Origin: Guadua angustifolia
Taxonomy: Eukaryota > Streptophyta > Magnoliopsida > Poales > Poaceae
NCBI GenBank assembly: GCA_036346375.1
Contig: CM070520.1
Span: forward strand, 13,651,791 to 13,715,790
Direction: 5' to 3'
DNA: 64,000 bases
Of this stretch, positions 44,737 through 56,079 are shown one piece after another; positions within the stretch are counted from its first letter, which is position 1, and every line of letters starts with the position of its first letter. The translations under genes and the position numbers were made by a program. Below the pieces are notes generated by a model that saw only the letters and a program-made list of their open reading frames with translations, was not told the origin of the DNA and ran no database searches.

Positions 44737-45194
44737 GAAATTTTTTATTTAATATTTATTTTAAATCTTTTTTCAAAACTAATCGACGAATTTAAAATTG
44801 CAAAATATACATCTGTCGCCCGATGACGGAGCGATCGCCCCATCTTGGGCGACAGATGCTCTGACTCTAACAGTAAAACTTGAAAGTTTAACGGCAGTGA
44901 TAAATTTTTTTTAAAAAAACACCGATCGCCCAAACACCAGGCGATAGGTACTGTAGCAGCGCTGTAGCACTGTTGCGCACGAATTACTGTAGCACTGTAC
45001 CTATCGTCCCAACAGTTGGCGATTGCATTTTTTTTAAAAAAAATTTAGTTCTTCCGTTAAGCTTTTGAATTTCGCCGTTAGGTCAGGCACCTATCGCCCC
45101 ATACTGGGGTGACAGGCGTGTATTTTTATAATTTTTAAATTCTGTCGATTAGTTTTGAAAAAAGAATTTAAAATAAATATTAAATAAAAAAATT
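44737..45194. mobile_element. Mutator-like foldback MITE
   Basis: The terminal inverted repeats exceed 80 bp (aattttttatttaatattta at the left, its complement at the right). They are flanked by a 9-bp direct repeat ctccaaac(t/c) at 44,728-44,736 and 45,195-45,203. The interior contains several gtcgccc / gggcgac words in opposite orientations. The 9-bp duplication fits Mutator-like elements. Confidence 0.75.
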
Positions 45195-45411
45195 CTCCAA
45201 ACCTGCGCCGCTGCGCGCGGCCCATGCCATCGTCGGCCCGCCCTTATTTCTGAATAAAACGTTTCTTTCAGCTGGATGCATGCATTGGGCTATTGGGCCC
45301 GCTACTCAGCCATCAGTAGTCCCATCTCGGATCCAGCACCTCCGTAGTCTGAATGGCGTACTAAAACAAAATGCCCATAGCCTACACGGGAAGAAGGAAA
45401 AGGAAGCCCTC

Positions 45412-48400
45412 CAATCCTCGGCATCCCGTCGCCGGCGGCCGATCGCGCCGCCGCTCTTCGACCTCCTCTTCCGTGTTCGGTAGTTGGTAAGAAGGGCGTG
45501 GCTGGCGAGGCCTAGGATGTCTCCGGGGATGGTCCGGCCACCTTGCCAGCGGCCGCAGGTGGGAGCAAGCCAGCGCCGCGGAGAGAGGCAGGGCCTTATC
45601 CCCCTCCGTTCTTCTTCCTCCTCTTATGACCCCACCTCCAAGCATAGCAGCGAGACAGGGAGGCATTGAGGTCTAGTTCTATGTTCTTTTTGGTAGTTAA
45701 TAGTTTGCTTTTGATTTTTCATTGAATGCTACTTCATACTGGGCACTAGACTGGCCTGGATTAGATTTCATGTCTTAATTAATTTATCGAAGTTAGGATG
45801 CTGGTGTTAGGAAGTGGCAACTGAGTAAGAGATTATGGATTCATGGTGTCAGGACCCGAAATGGATCTTACATGGAATTGAAATAAACATGATAGATTGA
45901 GGACAAATCGGAAGCTAAATCTACTAGGGTTCTAGCTACTTTACTCCAGAACTAAAGAACACTAGAGACAATCACGAAATGTCATGGCTTATATATTCCC
46001 CAGCGTGAAGTTTGTTACGGACCGAACCTATAGCAGTAAATGATGAGTAAAACGAAATAAAAAAGACAATGTTTGTGACGTCAATAGTACTAAACAGTAA
46101 ATTCTGAAATTCATTTCCACCCTGAGATCTTCTGTACTTTTTCACCGTGAATTCAGAATCGTCAGATCTGCATTAAGAGAACTCAGCAAACCATTTAATC
46201 CATTGCTGCCTTCTACTTTTTGCAAGCAGCTTCACGAGTCTGAAGTTTGCTGAACCTGAACTCGTTTGGCTTGAAGGCTTAGCCTGACACATGGTTCGGT
46301 AGGAACAGGGGAGAAAACAAATAGCATGGCACTGCAGACAATTTAGTTAGTGCTTTATTTTTTTCCCACTGCTGGTATATTTCTCCGAAATTTAGTTAGT
46401 ATATTTTTTTGTTGCAGAACTCAAATTATTGTTGAATGTTTGTAAGTTCTTCAACGTTCTTTCAAAAAAGTAGGGCGTACTGCTTTTATATCAAACAGAA
46501 GAAATAATTTACAGCCACCCACTACTCTACAATTACTAAACATACTGTTCAAAGATTTCAGCAAATTAGTTTTTGCAAGACCATAGAAACACCAACGTTT
46601 ATATTACTTGAAAAGTCAGATTCATGATGCATGTAAAACCCTGGGGATCATAGGAATATTCTTCCAGATGTATTCGAGGGGACAATGCAGTATGCATTCT
46701 TGAGCTAGATGCTTCACCAAAGTTTTCTATACATGATGACATTTTATCTAGGAAATGGTAGTCACATTATTCAATATATATCCATCTCACGATATTGCCA
46801 ATATTCATTCAGTTTCATCGTAATATCCCAAATGATAGCCATGTATGTCAAGTTGTCATTAGAATCTAAAAGAGAACCAACTAACTCTCATAGGCATTAC
46901 AAGGATATAGACAATGTAAAAATGATTGATGACCTCCATAAGCGCTAAACCGCATCTACAATACAATTGTTAGACATGGAGGGTCTTAATTTTGTTCTCA
47001 CAGCTGTAGTTACAAAGTCATCATACGGTGGTAATGGAGATCTCCATGTGACCTCGAACTTCATTCTTGGAGGAATCGCCATATAACCTGAGCTTAATAT
47101 GTCATGCATGGTTAATTCTGGCAGCTTCCCATGGATAACATGTCTTTTGCTTTTCCTTGATATGCTGTGATTCAGGCATGAACAGAATATTATCACCCAA
47201 ATGTTTTTAACTATATTTTTCTTGGGTGAGCTTGTTGGGTACTTGCAGTGAGTAATATGTTGGGTGACGATGTCTTTAGTATGAGACCAGAACTGAAAGT
47301 TCATATTAGCTCTAAGTTCACGACCAAATGTATGAGCACACATGAAAAATCCCTTGTGCTGCTTTGCTATCTCCATTGCTATGGTTACCAATTTAGGATG
47401 CTCTTCTGCATTTGTGCTTCCAAAGGACAGTACTTTAAAAAGTACCAGTATGCCTCCTCAGAAATAGGCTTAAGCCTCAAAGATTCTGCCGTTCTAACTT
47501 TGCTACCTCCTCAATTGCACTGATCAGTATGATCTTACTCCCTTCTGCCATACAGTTGCATGCATATAAGTAGAACCTTCTCCATGTATCCTCATCGACA
47601 TCAGAAGTAATTTCAATTACCACCAAAGATTTACATGAGATAAAATTTTGCTTTTCCATCAGCAAAGTGGCTCCTCCTGTGATCAATTCTCCACTTTCTA
47701 AATCATTACCATCTAAATTGACAATAAAAGAGAAGTGATTCTTCACTCTCTCATCACTACACACATTCTCCACAAGAGTTCTCTTTCCTACACAAGTTTC
47801 ACCGATGATTGGTAGAATGTCCACTTTTGTAGTACTGTACGTGAGTTTTGGTTGGAGCAAGAAGTTGATGATTCGTTGTTTTTCTAAATGTCGACCAAAC
47901 ATATAGTTGTCTACATAAAGGTATGCACTAAAAGGTTGCCGAAACCTACGTGGGTAGCACCCTAGATATGTGTTGAACTCGTGCAAATCTGCAAAAATGG
48001 CTTCTAAGTTTCCTAGGACAGCTATTAACCTATGTACATCACTATCGCCAAATACTAGTACTTTGGTCTTATTTGCAATCATGCGTAGGCGTTTTGCTGG
48101 ATTAACTAGGGAGTATGTGAAGGTTTGCTGCACCTCATCAGACATATCCTCCTTTATGCTCTGACACTTGAAGTTGTCGAGTTCATAGCAGCCTTGGTAC
48201 ATGCCATCGAGGAACTTCTCTAGTTGCAGTAGCATCTGCTGGTTTGTGATGTGGCGTACCTCAGCTTCTTCAATAGTTGCATGGACCTTGAGAAGTACTT
48301 GTTGGAGCCTTCTTAGCTTCTGCTCAACATTAGTCTGCTTTTTGTGTGTGTCGATCAAGTGGAAGATCAATCTGGTTACAAGGCAAGTTACAACTCTGGG

Positions 48401-49027
48401 CAGAAACTTGTCCATGTGTGGGAAACTAATTTTGGTTCTGATATCTGAAGGGAACAACAGGTTGGATGCTTGTAATTTGAAGATGCGCCGTAATTCGAAG
48501 GTGTAGCACTTAGTTATAGGTTACTGAGCATAGAATTGATCGTAAATGGTTGTGTCTTTCTATGGTTTTATTGGGCAAGTATCTATCTACCAATGTGAGT
48601 TTGGACTAACAAAGTTAGCTGGCTGAGAAAGCAAGAAGGTATTAAACCAGAATTTGTAAACTACAATAACGTGTTTGGACTCTAATATTTGGACGGACCT
48701 GAAGATGTCTCTAGGTGACAACGAAGAGAAACCACCTGACAAAGGCCGGCCGGTGAGCAGGAGGCTAATACATGCCCACATCTCTAAAACAGTTGGATTT
48801 AGCTTAGGTTGGTCATGGCAAATGCGTTAGGTCGCAGGCTGCTTTGTAGGAACCAACTAGCCAGTGTATGTAGCAGTGTTAGTGTTATTTGGTCTGCATT
48901 TACTTCTTCTTCTTCTTTTTTGTAGTGTACCCTGCACATGAAGAATGTTTTATTACTTCCTACCAGTTTAATATGTCAATACATTCAATATAAATCTTAG
49001 TGCCAACTTTAATATTTTGAAACATAT
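45412..49027. repeat. Segmental duplication, copy II (with gene A2)
   Basis: Collinear with 20,117-23,735. It differs by small indels, for example the absence of about 16-19 bases of the A1 coding region near 47,270. After 49,027 copy II continues with about 990 bp not present in copy I. Confidence 0.85.
46945..48415 (-). pseudogene. A2: CC-NB-ARC gene without LRR, frameshifted
   Basis: From MDKFLPRVV (48,415; the first ATG of the frame), the coiled coil, the CYPRRFRQPFSAYLY linker, the P-loop-like IIGETCVGKRTL and GSKIILIS are in one frame down to 47,477. That frame is open exactly where A1 is broken. A one-base loss then ends the frame at about 47,490 (AKLERQNL, stop). A second loss lies near 47,440 and a small deletion near 47,270. 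The C-terminal part is open again at 47,391-46,945, ending WRSPLPPYDDF. A1 and A2 thus carry independent lesions. No LRR. Probably non-functional, or encoding a truncated CC-NB protein. Confidence 0.7.
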
Positions 49028-49903
49028 TATCTGTTTCTTTCTTTATTAATTTCTATAACTAAAATTCTCTAAAAACAATCCTATCACTATAAGATGACAG
49101 CAGCTTGTTTAAATAATGGATGACATGATGAAATTGAATAATCTCTCATGAACTCTAGCCATTTTTTAGTATAGGCCTGAAACCTGTAAGTCAATCCACC
49201 TTAGGTCTCTCATAAACCTGTCGAACAATTAATGTTTCTTTTGTTGTACTACTCATCTGATTTAGATATTGAAGTAGACAAGAAAAAATTTTCACTTGCA
49301 AGAAATTTGCATCCCCTTTTTGGTACCATTTACCTTTGCTATTGTGGGCCAGGTGGGTCCATTGGTCCAATGATTAATTCGTTGACCTGACCACACACCA
49401 CATCAAGTAGTAGTGTTTGAAGCAATGCATTCCTTACATAATTTTTCTTTTGTTGATATGGTTGGTGACTTAGTATCAATACCATATTATTGCATTTCTG
49501 GATTTCCCCAGAGAAGAAGATTTTCCTTTGTTATTTTATGGGATGAAAACACATCAAAACTATCTGCACACTAGCAAGTCTGGAAACTTACAATTGCAAA
49601 GTTTTGTTAAAAACAAAATCCCGGCCCTGAGCCAACTTATTAGGAATCAAAATTCAAATTGAAGCACAACAACTTAATGATCACAGATTAAGCTGCGGAA
49701 CTGCATACACAAGAGTCCAACATTTATTGACCTTTTATTGGTCAAAGCAAAATTACATAATTATTTCGAAGGATTTTGAGCTAAACAAACTTGAGCCGTG
49801 AAGACTCAGGCTTATGGTCTCACGTACAAGTGACGACACTGTCATGTAATCTCTACATTGAATTACATAGATAACCAATATGAGTTTGCACATCTTAATT
49901 TTT
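49028..49903 (-). other. Downstream region of B3
   Basis: This segment is absent from copy I. It holds no open frame of note. The part next to B3 (49,780-49,903) is presumably its 3' untranslated region. Confidence 0.35.
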
Positions 49904-51409
49904 TTAGACATGATTGCAATCACCTTCATGTTTGATACAGGTTGCTACATAGTAACTGTATGGTGGTAAGAGAGACTTCCATGTTACAACTTCGAACTTA
50001 ACTTTTGCAGGAATCATCTTCACACGGTGACTGAATATATCAGATATAGTCAATTCAGGTAACATCCTCTGGATGGCATTCCATCTTTTCCGTTTCCTCA
50101 TAAAGTAGATATGTCGGGACCCACAGCAACTAGGGACTGGAACACTCTCGAAAGAAATTCTGGTAACTGAATTACCATGATTTTCCATGGGAAAATTTGT
50201 TGGCTGATTTTGAAGGGAAATGAAGTGGCTCTTGTTTATTTCCGTAATACCCCGCAAGACATCAGACCAAAATTGAACATTTTGATTAGCTCTTAACATT
50301 GAACCGAACACATTGGCACCAACGAATCCTCCCTTGTCGAGCACCTTTGCTATCTCCATAGCTATTTGTAGCAATTTTGGATGCTCTTCTGGATTTACAT
50401 CCCCAAAAGCGAGCATTTTAAAGAAGTACCAGTGCGCCTCATCGGTCATATGTTTAAGCCTAATGGGATTTACTGTTCCAAGACCTGTAACTTCCTCCAG
50501 CATACTCATGATTATGATTTTACTCCCCGCCCCCATACACTTGCCTGCAGAGAAGTAGAACCTTCCCCATGCATCCTGATTCACTTTAGAAGAAAATTCA
50601 ATAAGAAGCAAATGTTTATTGGACCTAAAATCTCTGTTCTCTATCTCCCAACTTTGCCTTTGAGCTTCCAGAGTTGTGCTTTCCAGATCCTCGCCATCTA
50701 ACTCAATGACGCGAGAGAAGTAATTACGCACCCTCTCATCATTACAGACATCCTCTACCAATGTTCTTTTCCCACTTCCATCACAACCAACAATCGGCAA
50801 AATGCCTACATTTGAAGCATTGCTGGGGAGCTGGGGTTTTAGCAAGATGTTTATGATTTGTTCTCTTTCCACTCGTCGATGAAATATGCACTTATCTGTG
50901 TAAAGGTTAGTGCTGTAAGGTTGCTGAAACCTACATGGATAATTCCCAAGAAGTGTGTTGAACGCATGTGTATCTGCAGAGAGAGCTTCCAAGTTTTCCA
51001 AGGCCTTTTGCAGCAAGTTAACATCTTTGTCACCGAGTATTGTATTCTTTGCATTGTTGGCGATCAAGCGGAGGCGTTTGGCTGGATTGGAGAGGGAAGA
51101 AGCGAAGTAGGAGTTCACCTCATCAGCCATGTCATGCTGTACTTCGTGTCGACACCGACATCGGAAGGTGTCGACCATGTAGTAGCCTTGATGCATGGCT
51201 TCGAGGAACCTCTCGAGTTGTAGGAGCATCCATTGGTTCGTGATGTGCCGCCCTTTAACCTCGTCCAGAGTTGCATGGATCTTGAGCAGCCCATATTCAA
51301 GTCTTCTTAGCTTCTCATCAACATTTGTGTGCTTTTTGTATGTGTCGATCAAGCGGGAGATCAGCCGAGTAACAAGGTCGCTAACTACTATGGTTACGAT
51401 CGTCTCCAT
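49904..51409 (-). CDS. B3: CC-NB-ARC protein without LRR (501 aa)
   Basis: Uninterrupted single-exon frame. Residues 1-85 form an Rx-type coiled coil (METIVTIVVSDLVTRLISRL; ITNQWMLLQLERFLEAMHQG). Residues 150-190 are the linker. The P-loop is GCDGSGKRT (208-216), with R after the invariant K where T or S is usual. Kinase-2 is LLLIEFSSKV (267-276), lacking the Asp pair. RNBS-B is GSKIIIMS (295-302). Then comes the family segment EAHWYFFKMLAFGD and HPKLLQIAMEIA (324-354), a basic patch RKRKR (438-442) and a tail FEVVTWKSLLPPYSYYV. No LRR and no MHD motif. Proteins of this build are common in grasses and annotated as NB-ARC or RGA-like. Inferred role: helper, decoy or regulator in immunity rather than a complete ATP-switch receptor. 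The start is supported by homology with A1/A2 and a TATA box just upstream. Confidence 0.78.
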   Translation of the reverse strand: METIVTIVVSDLVTRLISRLIDTYKKHTNVDEKLRRLEYGLLKIHATLDEVKGRHITNQWMLLQLERFLEAMHQGYYMVDTFRCRCRHEVQHDMADEVNSYFASSLSNPAKRLRLIANNAKNTILGDKDVNLLQKALENLEALSADTHAFNTLLGNYPCRFQQPYSTNLYTDKCIFHRRVEREQIINILLKPQLPSNASNVGILPIVGCDGSGKRTLVEDVCNDERVRNYFSRVIELDGEDLESTTLEAQRQSWEIENRDFRSNKHLLLIEFSSKVNQDAWGRFYFSAGKCMGAGSKIIIMSMLEEVTGLGTVNPIRLKHMTDEAHWYFFKMLAFGDVNPEEHPKLLQIAMEIAKVLDKGGFVGANVFGSMLRANQNVQFWSDVLRGITEINKSHFISLQNQPTNFPMENHGNSVTRISFESVPVPSCCGSRHIYFMRKRKRWNAIQRMLPELTISDIFSHRVKMIPAKVKFEVVTWKSLLPPYSYYVATCIKHEGDCNHV

Positions 51410-51444
51410 ATTTTTCGGAGTGCTTACTGTTTTGAAGGAAATGG

Positions 51445-51457
51445 CTTATATATATAG
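51445..51457 (-). promoter_or_regulatory. TATA box of B3
   Basis: ctatatatataag on the minus strand, 36-48 bp before the ATG, implying a very short 5' leader. Confidence 0.5.
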
Positions 51458-51459
51458 CT

Positions 51460-52100
51460 GGTTTGTGGGTGCTGTGTTATTAGTAATTTGTCTGTTCTAA
51501 CCTAGTGAGCGGAGACAGCAAGTGTCTGTCCCCTACCTGAGGAAGAATGTTAGCGCGAACTAGGCGACCGTCTGGGGAACATTGCTGATGAAGTAAAATT
51601 GTTTTCTTGATTTAGCTAAAACTGGTCAACCAATACGTTCCTTGCTGCTGATGCTGGCCACTGAAAAGTTTTCGATTATACAATTGCACTGATCCCGAGA
51701 ACTAAGGGTGTGTGACAAGACCTAGGTTGATATTCTAATTATATTTGCCGATGTTTTCGGAACAAGGACTGTAATGTTGAAGTAATATATTTCTAAAAAT
51801 TAACGCTCAAATATTTCTGCAACGCATCGGGAATGTAAACAAAGTTGATTGGTACTCTAGGGGCGTTGCTATTTTGGCATTAACTATAGGAATGTCGATG
51901 CTAAAATGTCTTTCTGATTGTATGCTCTGTCCTGAGTTTACTGTTGAGCTTCATAATTGAATCTATCTTTTGTGCCATTTACTTTAGGTGAACAGATTGG
52001 GTTTTAACTTTTGAGAGAATTACTATGGGATTGAAATGTTGTCCTGCTTGATGATAGCCACTGGGTGACGGAGGGTAATAGTTTGGGAGGTGTTTCTATG
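51460..52100. other. No gene recognised
   Basis: Presumed B3 upstream region followed by ordinary intergenic sequence. Confidence 0.35.
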
Positions 52101-52102
52101 TA

Positions 52103-52383
52103 CTCCCTCTGTTTTTTTTTTAAAGGTGTATTTTGACTTTGCACAAGGATTAAGGTTGTGTTGAAATTATGAAAGATACGAGAAAAAATAACTTAGATAC
52201 CCCCACTTAATTGTCTTAGATGATGAAAGATATACTTTGTGTGGGTGAGAATGAATAAATGCATATGGATGAGGGAAAATAAATATGGGTATAAAAGGAA
52301 AGGTCTCATTAAATTTACATGCAAGCCTTACATTTGTAAACAAGATCATTAAAAAAATAGGCCTTATAAAAAAACGGAGGGAG
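52103..52383. mobile_element. Stowaway MITE
   Basis: The ends ctccctctgttttttt and aaaaaacggagggag are flanked by TA on each side (52,101-52,102 and 52,384-52,385). The length is 281 bp with no coding capacity. Confidence 0.85.
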
Positions 52384-52389
52384 TATCAC

Positions 52390-54030
52390 TTTTTGAAAAA
52401 TATAAATATTAAAGTATGAATAAAAAAGTAGATAGTGATTACTTACCGCTTTATTTGCTTCAAGATTTGTGCGGGTTATAATTATATTAGGGGGTGATGC
52501 ATGTTGGATAAGATGCGATATTAAGAGCAAGAATTTATTGCTCAATCCATATAACAATATGATAATAAATACATAATTCAAAGATAGCCATAATGACATA
52601 ACCGGCAAGATAAAGCATATTATGAAGATTATGTCATTCATGCAATGAATCATATCTCCCATGGCAATATGAAGGAACTTAAATTTGGTTGCTCTCAGAT
52701 TTAGAGTCTGTTAGAAGATTATAAACCTTCAACCTTAATCACGAATGGGTAAAATAATTAATCTAGTAAATAAGGCTTCAAACCCTTACCATGTTATCAT
52801 GCACAACAAGAATTGGTAATAATATTCACTGTTATTAAAGTCTTTATTGTCAGATTAAATTCAGAATAGCTTATAACCATATTAATATATGACAGAAATA
52901 CCAACCAAACAGCATAGCCTATATAACCAGTCAACAGTAGTGGCAAAGGAATCAACAGAGAGTACTGGGCACTAGTAGTTGGTTATTTTACCACTAAAAT
53001 TAAGATCAGCAAGTTAACTGAATCAGATGAGGCCACTGATACTTAGCCAGTAAACAGATCAACAAGCTAATCAAATAGATGAAGCTACTGGAACACATGC
53101 AATACTTATAGATAAGCAAAAAATTGAACTAAACAGATATCCAGATATCCAGACTTTCAGATAGTGAATGAATCAAGACTTCTAAAGCATATAAGTCTAT
53201 CAGTTCAAGACCTTATTCATAGGATAAATTGTCTATATCATTAGTTACCCTAGTATCACAGAGCAATACCGAACCCACAGCCAGCGAGAAAGAAATGAGA
53301 TATCGAAGTACACTTACAACAGAACAACACTCCAAGCTGTTCAGAAGTAAGGGCCAGTCATGACAAAAGTTGGTGTCCCAGAAATCTAATTGCCGCCGCT
53401 TGTGTCACGGTGTAATCGCTCTGGATCACGGAGATACAAAGCCCCTTCCGCACACGGGACATACCATGAATGGATTCAAGCCTCAGACGAAAGCTGCATA
53501 AGATCAAACCCCTCACCAAAAATCCACCCAGTGGCTTGATTCGCAAGAACAGAAATGAGAACAGCCTTTTGGCTCGTCAGGAGCGCAGCTCCTCAGATCG
53601 GCGCTCAACCGCACAGGCAAACACCGAATCAAGCCTCCAGTACACAGCTACCCAAAAGCCAACATCAGATCAAGGATCTGATGCACCACTTCGCAGTCTA
53701 GAATCAAGCCAAAAAATGGAAAATAGAGAATGAGAATCTAGAGAGATTTTTCCGTGATTGAAGATGAGCCGAGGCAGCCTTCAAATAGAGGAGGAAAAAC
53801 CCTCCAGAGCTCAGGCTCCGCGCACTCGACGACCAAACGGCTGCCGCCGCGACCGCCAGGATCCGCGCACCAGCCGTTCCCATCTCGGCCGGCGCAGGAC
53901 CAGGCAGCCCGCTCCTCTCTCTTCCCGCACCAGATGCTGTTCGATCCGAAGAATTAACGACGCAGCAACAAAACCGGAGAGATAGCCAAGTGAGTCCACT
54001 TTTGCGAGAGGAAAAACAGACCGAGCACTT
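52390..54030. other. No gene recognised; leader-like sequence at 53,350-53,990
   Basis: 52,390-53,330 is AT-rich and empty. 53,350-53,990 is richer in GC, with overlapping frames on both strands (up to 137 codons, minus, 53,704-54,117) but no domain. On the minus strand it resembles a transcribed leader or an LTR piece; no partner LTR is visible. Confidence 0.3.
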
Positions 54031-54035
54031 TACCC

Positions 54036-54345
54036 GGAATTTTTTAATAATACATTTTTTTTCCAAAATTTCAAAAATGTTCCACGAGAAAAAATTACAT
54101 AAATATATCTCTGTCACCCGTTGGTTAGGCGATATTTAGGAGGCCACGTCGCATAATCAACACGTTTTACAGCGCGAGGACAAGTAGGCGTGGCGTTTTT
54201 GTCGCCTGTTGTCTGTTGATCGTGCGACGTGGCCTCCTGTCGCCCGTTGTTGGGCAACATTTACAGAGGTATATTTATGTAATTTTTTTCGTGGTATATT
54301 TTTGAAATTTTGAAAAAAAAATTATATTATTAAAAAAAAAGTTCC
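54036..54345. mobile_element. Foldback MITE related to 44,737-45,194
   Basis: The arms ggaattttttaataata and tattattaaaaaaaaagttcc are inverted copies extending through aaatttcaaaa, attacataaatata and ggaggccacgtcgc. Central words gtcacccgttgg / gtcgcctgttg / gtcgcccgttg resemble the interior of the 44.7 kb element. A clean target duplication was not found. Confidence 0.65.
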
Positions 54346-54579
54346 TATTCCTTTTTACCCTGCCTACTCACATCGGGAGCCTTAATGGGCTCACCGACTG
54401 GCCCAAAAACAAAAGAACCGAGCCAGCCCAATCATCTTCAATGCAGAAAACATCAAGATTTACACCAATACATAGAAGTTGTTTAGCAGCTCTTCTTGTT
54501 TGCAAAGTTGATTAGTAGTCTCTTTGAGGTTCTTCCTTCCAGCTTCTCTGGTGGTGTAATGAACTTCTGTAACACTTTC

Positions 54580-54968
54580 TTAGCTCAAGTGAAACGTAGC
54601 ATGGGCAACTTGGCTGCAAAACTTTTCCGTCAATTGAAGTGACCAAAACTGAATGATCCTTGGGACATCTTCGCTAGCGATGCTGTCGTCGTTGTCTTTC
54701 ACGTTCTGGTTTCTGAAGGTGTGGAGCACGTAGCAGCCTTGGTCCATGCCATTGAGGAGCTCTTTGAGCTGCAGGAACATCTGCTGCTTTGTGATGTGCC
54801 GCCCCTCGGCATCCTCGATGGCTGAATGGATCTCGAGGATTTTAAAAGTCTCCTTGGCTCCTCTCCTCCTCGATGCTTTCCTTCTTTTGATGGTTTCTGT
54901 CAATCAAATGTAAGATAGATCGAATAAGAAGACGACTGACAACTACGGCCGGGCAGAATCATGTTCAT
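54580..54968 (-). pseudogene. C1: N-terminal fragment of a third CC-NB gene
   Basis: From the ATG at 54,968 (MNMILP) a 4-base insertion relative to C2 breaks the frame at once. After correction it reads VSRLLIRSILHLIDRNH. A second shift leads into the open frame 54,903-54,580: IEDAEGRHITKQQMFLQLKE and LLNGMDQGCYVLHTFRNQN, the Rx-type coiled coil of the A/B family. Nothing of the NB-ARC domain follows. TATA box ctatatatag at 55,013-55,023. Confidence 0.65.
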
Positions 54969-55165
54969 CCAAGGTTGTAATGATTTCGTTTCTGAAATGG
55001 CAGATGGAGCTAACTATATATAGATGTTTTGCTCGCACATACTTTGAAGCTGGTGATGATCATATATAGTGCTCAGTGCTCACAAACAAAAAACAGTTTA
55101 TATGGTTTTGATTACGTGTGCGCATACCCAGCCTAGCTCTGCTCGGCTGAGAAAGCTAGGAGAGA
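54846..55165 (-). repeat. Duplicated 5' region, copy next to C1
   Basis: About 320 bp covering the first codons, leader, TATA box and upstream DNA. Repeated in direct orientation at 55,766-56,078 with few changes. Confidence 0.85.
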
Positions 55166-55765
55166 AGGTGACGTGCATATATACCTAAGTTACTTTCTTT
55201 TTGAAAGTGTAGGATCGATATATACTAATATAGCAATCGGAGGGTGTGAATGATTGTGCGGAAACTAAAATCAATTTTGTTTAGTGATTCTCAAAATGCC
55301 CCTAAACAAATTACGAAAAATTGATTCGGTTTTCACGAAAACATATTGATATACGTTAACTAAAAACTTAATATCTGAAGATCCCACCGTTAGATTGATG
55401 TGAAATTTAAAATATAGAAATTAGATTCAATTTTGAATCTAACGCAATAAGAATCAGCTCAATCAGATCTACGGATCTGGAGTTATGACCTTCGTAAGAT
55501 GACTATACCAAATAATGACGAACATTGATCAAAACCTAATTATGAGATTAATCATGATCTACGAGGAATTAATCAATCAAACTTTTCCGATCAAACACTT
55601 GATGCCCTAGCTAGAAAGATTTTCAATAGAGCAAATCAAAATTATTATGACGAAACAATGAATCAATCGAAGAAAAACAAAATAGGCATCGAGAAGTGTT
55701 CACGAGATATGCCTCATATCACAGATGGCGTCCGTGCTCTCTTCCTGCAGCAGATCCACGAACAT
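55166..55765. other. Spacer between the two C promoters
   Basis: AT-rich, no frame or repeat recognised. Confidence 0.35.
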
Positions 55766-56078
55766 CTCCTTAGCTCCTCTCCTCCTCGATGCTTTCCTTC
55801 TTTTGATGATGGTTTCTGTCAATCAAATGTAAGATAGATGGAATAAGAAGACGACTGGCAACTACGGGCAGAATCATGTCCATCCAAGGTTGTAATGACT
55901 TCGTTTCTGAAATGGCAGATGGAAATAACTATATATAGATGTTTTGCTCGCACATACTTTGAAGCTGGTGATGATCATATATAGTGCTCAGTGCTCACAA
56001 ACAAAAAACAGTTTATACGGTTTTGATTACGTGTGCGCATACCCAGCCTAGTCCGGCTGAGAAAACAAGGAGAGAAGG
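55766..56078 (-). repeat. Duplicated 5' region, copy next to C2
   Basis: Direct repeat of 54,846-55,165. It includes a TATA box ctatatatag at 55,929-55,938, about 46 bp before the ATG. Confidence 0.85.
55770..55883 (-). pseudogene. C2: first codons of a CC-NB gene, ending early
   Basis: MDMILPVVASRLLIPSI and LHLIDRNHHQKKES align with the first 30 or so residues of A1, A2 and B3. TAA follows after 37 codons, and similarity to C1 ends there. The reading frame is clean, unlike C1. Could make only a 37-residue peptide. Confidence 0.6.
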
Positions 56079-56079
56079 T

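Noticed and set aside
20111..45666. Minus-strand frame (105 codons) near the A1 3' flank, also at 45,382
   Set aside because: The frame is not kept between the two duplicates: indels not divisible by three change most of the protein.
50770..50810. miR2118 target site at the B3 P-loop
   Set aside because: miR2118/482 often targets P-loop codons in NLRs, but here only about 12 of 22 positions match, with mismatches spread through the cleavage region. A1 and A2 are no better.
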